DNA from: VXYL01 sp965199945
GTDB taxonomy: Bacteria > Pseudomonadota > Gammaproteobacteria > Pseudomonadales > Azotimanducaceae
Direction: 5' to 3'
Assembly: GCA_965199945.1 (NCBI GenBank)
Contig: OZ241354.1
Coordinates: 1,488,001 to 1,552,000 of the forward strand
Length of the DNA: 64,000 nucleotides
Shown piece after piece: positions 63,858 to 64,000 of this stretch (position 1 is its first letter; each line of letters opens with the position of its first letter). A program made the position numbers and the translations under genes. The notes below the pieces were generated by a model that was not told the DNA's origin, searched no databases, and worked only from the letters and a program-made list of their open reading frames with translations.

Positions 63858-63931
63858 GCGCTGCGGCGCGTGCAGGCGGGTTGCCGACGATGCCTTCCCA
63901 AGCCACAATCGCCGCACATCTCCTGATCTAA

Positions 63932-64000
63932 GGAGGGGTGGCTGAGCGGCCGAAAGCGCTGGTCTTGAAAACCAGAGAAGGGAGACCTTCCCGGGGTTCG
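63932..64000 (+). tRNA. tRNA-Ser(UGA), 5' part, cut by the window end
   Basis: GGAGGGG acceptor strand, D-arm with GCTGAGCGGCCGAAAGC, anticodon arm CTGGTCTTGAAAACCAG (anticodon TGA), a long variable arm typical of class II tRNAs, and the start of the T-arm (GGGGTTCG) at the edge. The 3' acceptor half lies outside the window. Confidence 0.9.

Overview
The window is GC-rich, gene-dense bacterial DNA. The dapA-bamC gene pair, a SufBCDSA-T-E cluster, metK-metF, large TonB-dependent receptors and VCBS/UnbV proteins all point to a gammaproteobacterium, probably an uncultured aquatic or host-associated lineage. This placement is inferred from gene content, not from a marker tree. Many genes are coupled by 4-base stop/start overlaps (GTGA, ATGA, TTGA). 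Several also have a -10 hexamer only 6-7 bases before the start codon, which suggests leaderless transcripts.

Layout. 1-4.5 kb: the edge of an Rpn-type nuclease gene, a P-loop ATPase, then a plus-strand cluster (XRE regulator, AbiEii-like nucleotidyltransferase, alpha/beta hydrolase, CinA-like/nucleotidyltransferase fusion). 4.5-8 kb: bamC, dapA, a PerM/AI-2E-type permease and tusA on the minus strand. 8.3-10.9 kb: a small Cys/His/acidic protein and a ZnuD-like zinc receptor with two very long His/Asp/Glu stretches. 11-15.5 kb: a DUF4143 ATPase behind a perfect palindrome, then a phospholipase-D-like gene cut in two by an IS3-family element whose left 666 bp are tandemly duplicated. 15.5-23.7 kb: UnbV/VCBS lipoprotein, TPR lipoprotein, an unknown protein and a 1412-residue TonB receptor with calcium-type DxDGDG repeats. 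24-34 kb: a second Rpn-family gene, acs, a repeat-rich autotransporter-like protein, a UMF1-type MFS transporter, metF and metK. 34.3-40.3 kb: the complete Suf iron-sulfur operon.

40.3-48.4 kb is a type I-G (formerly I-U) CRISPR-Cas locus: a short array of 36-bp repeats next to a minus-strand operon csb1(cas7)-csb2(cas5/6)-cas3-small Cas8-like/Cas3-extension gene. No cas1, cas2, cas4 or large Csx17-type subunit is present. cas3 carries a one-base frameshift near its N-terminus, and the repeats decay progressively toward one end, so the locus looks like a frozen or dying immune system. Next to it lie a paralogue of the ATPase from the left edge and, on the other side, a protein recalling the N-terminal part of ImmA/IrrE-type proteins.

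49.5-61.3 kb: a split GT39-like glycosyltransferase, an AbrB-type antitoxin, gltA, an SNF2 helicase with a SWIM finger, another TonB receptor, and a nucleotide-sugar operon (UDP-HexNAc 6-dehydrogenase, uronate-type epimerase, galE). 61.3-63.9 kb: three tandem paralogues of a small coiled-coil/membrane-anchor protein with near-identical promoters, interrupted by an IS481-family element with a 5-bp target duplication. The right edge is the 5' part of a tRNA-Ser(UGA).
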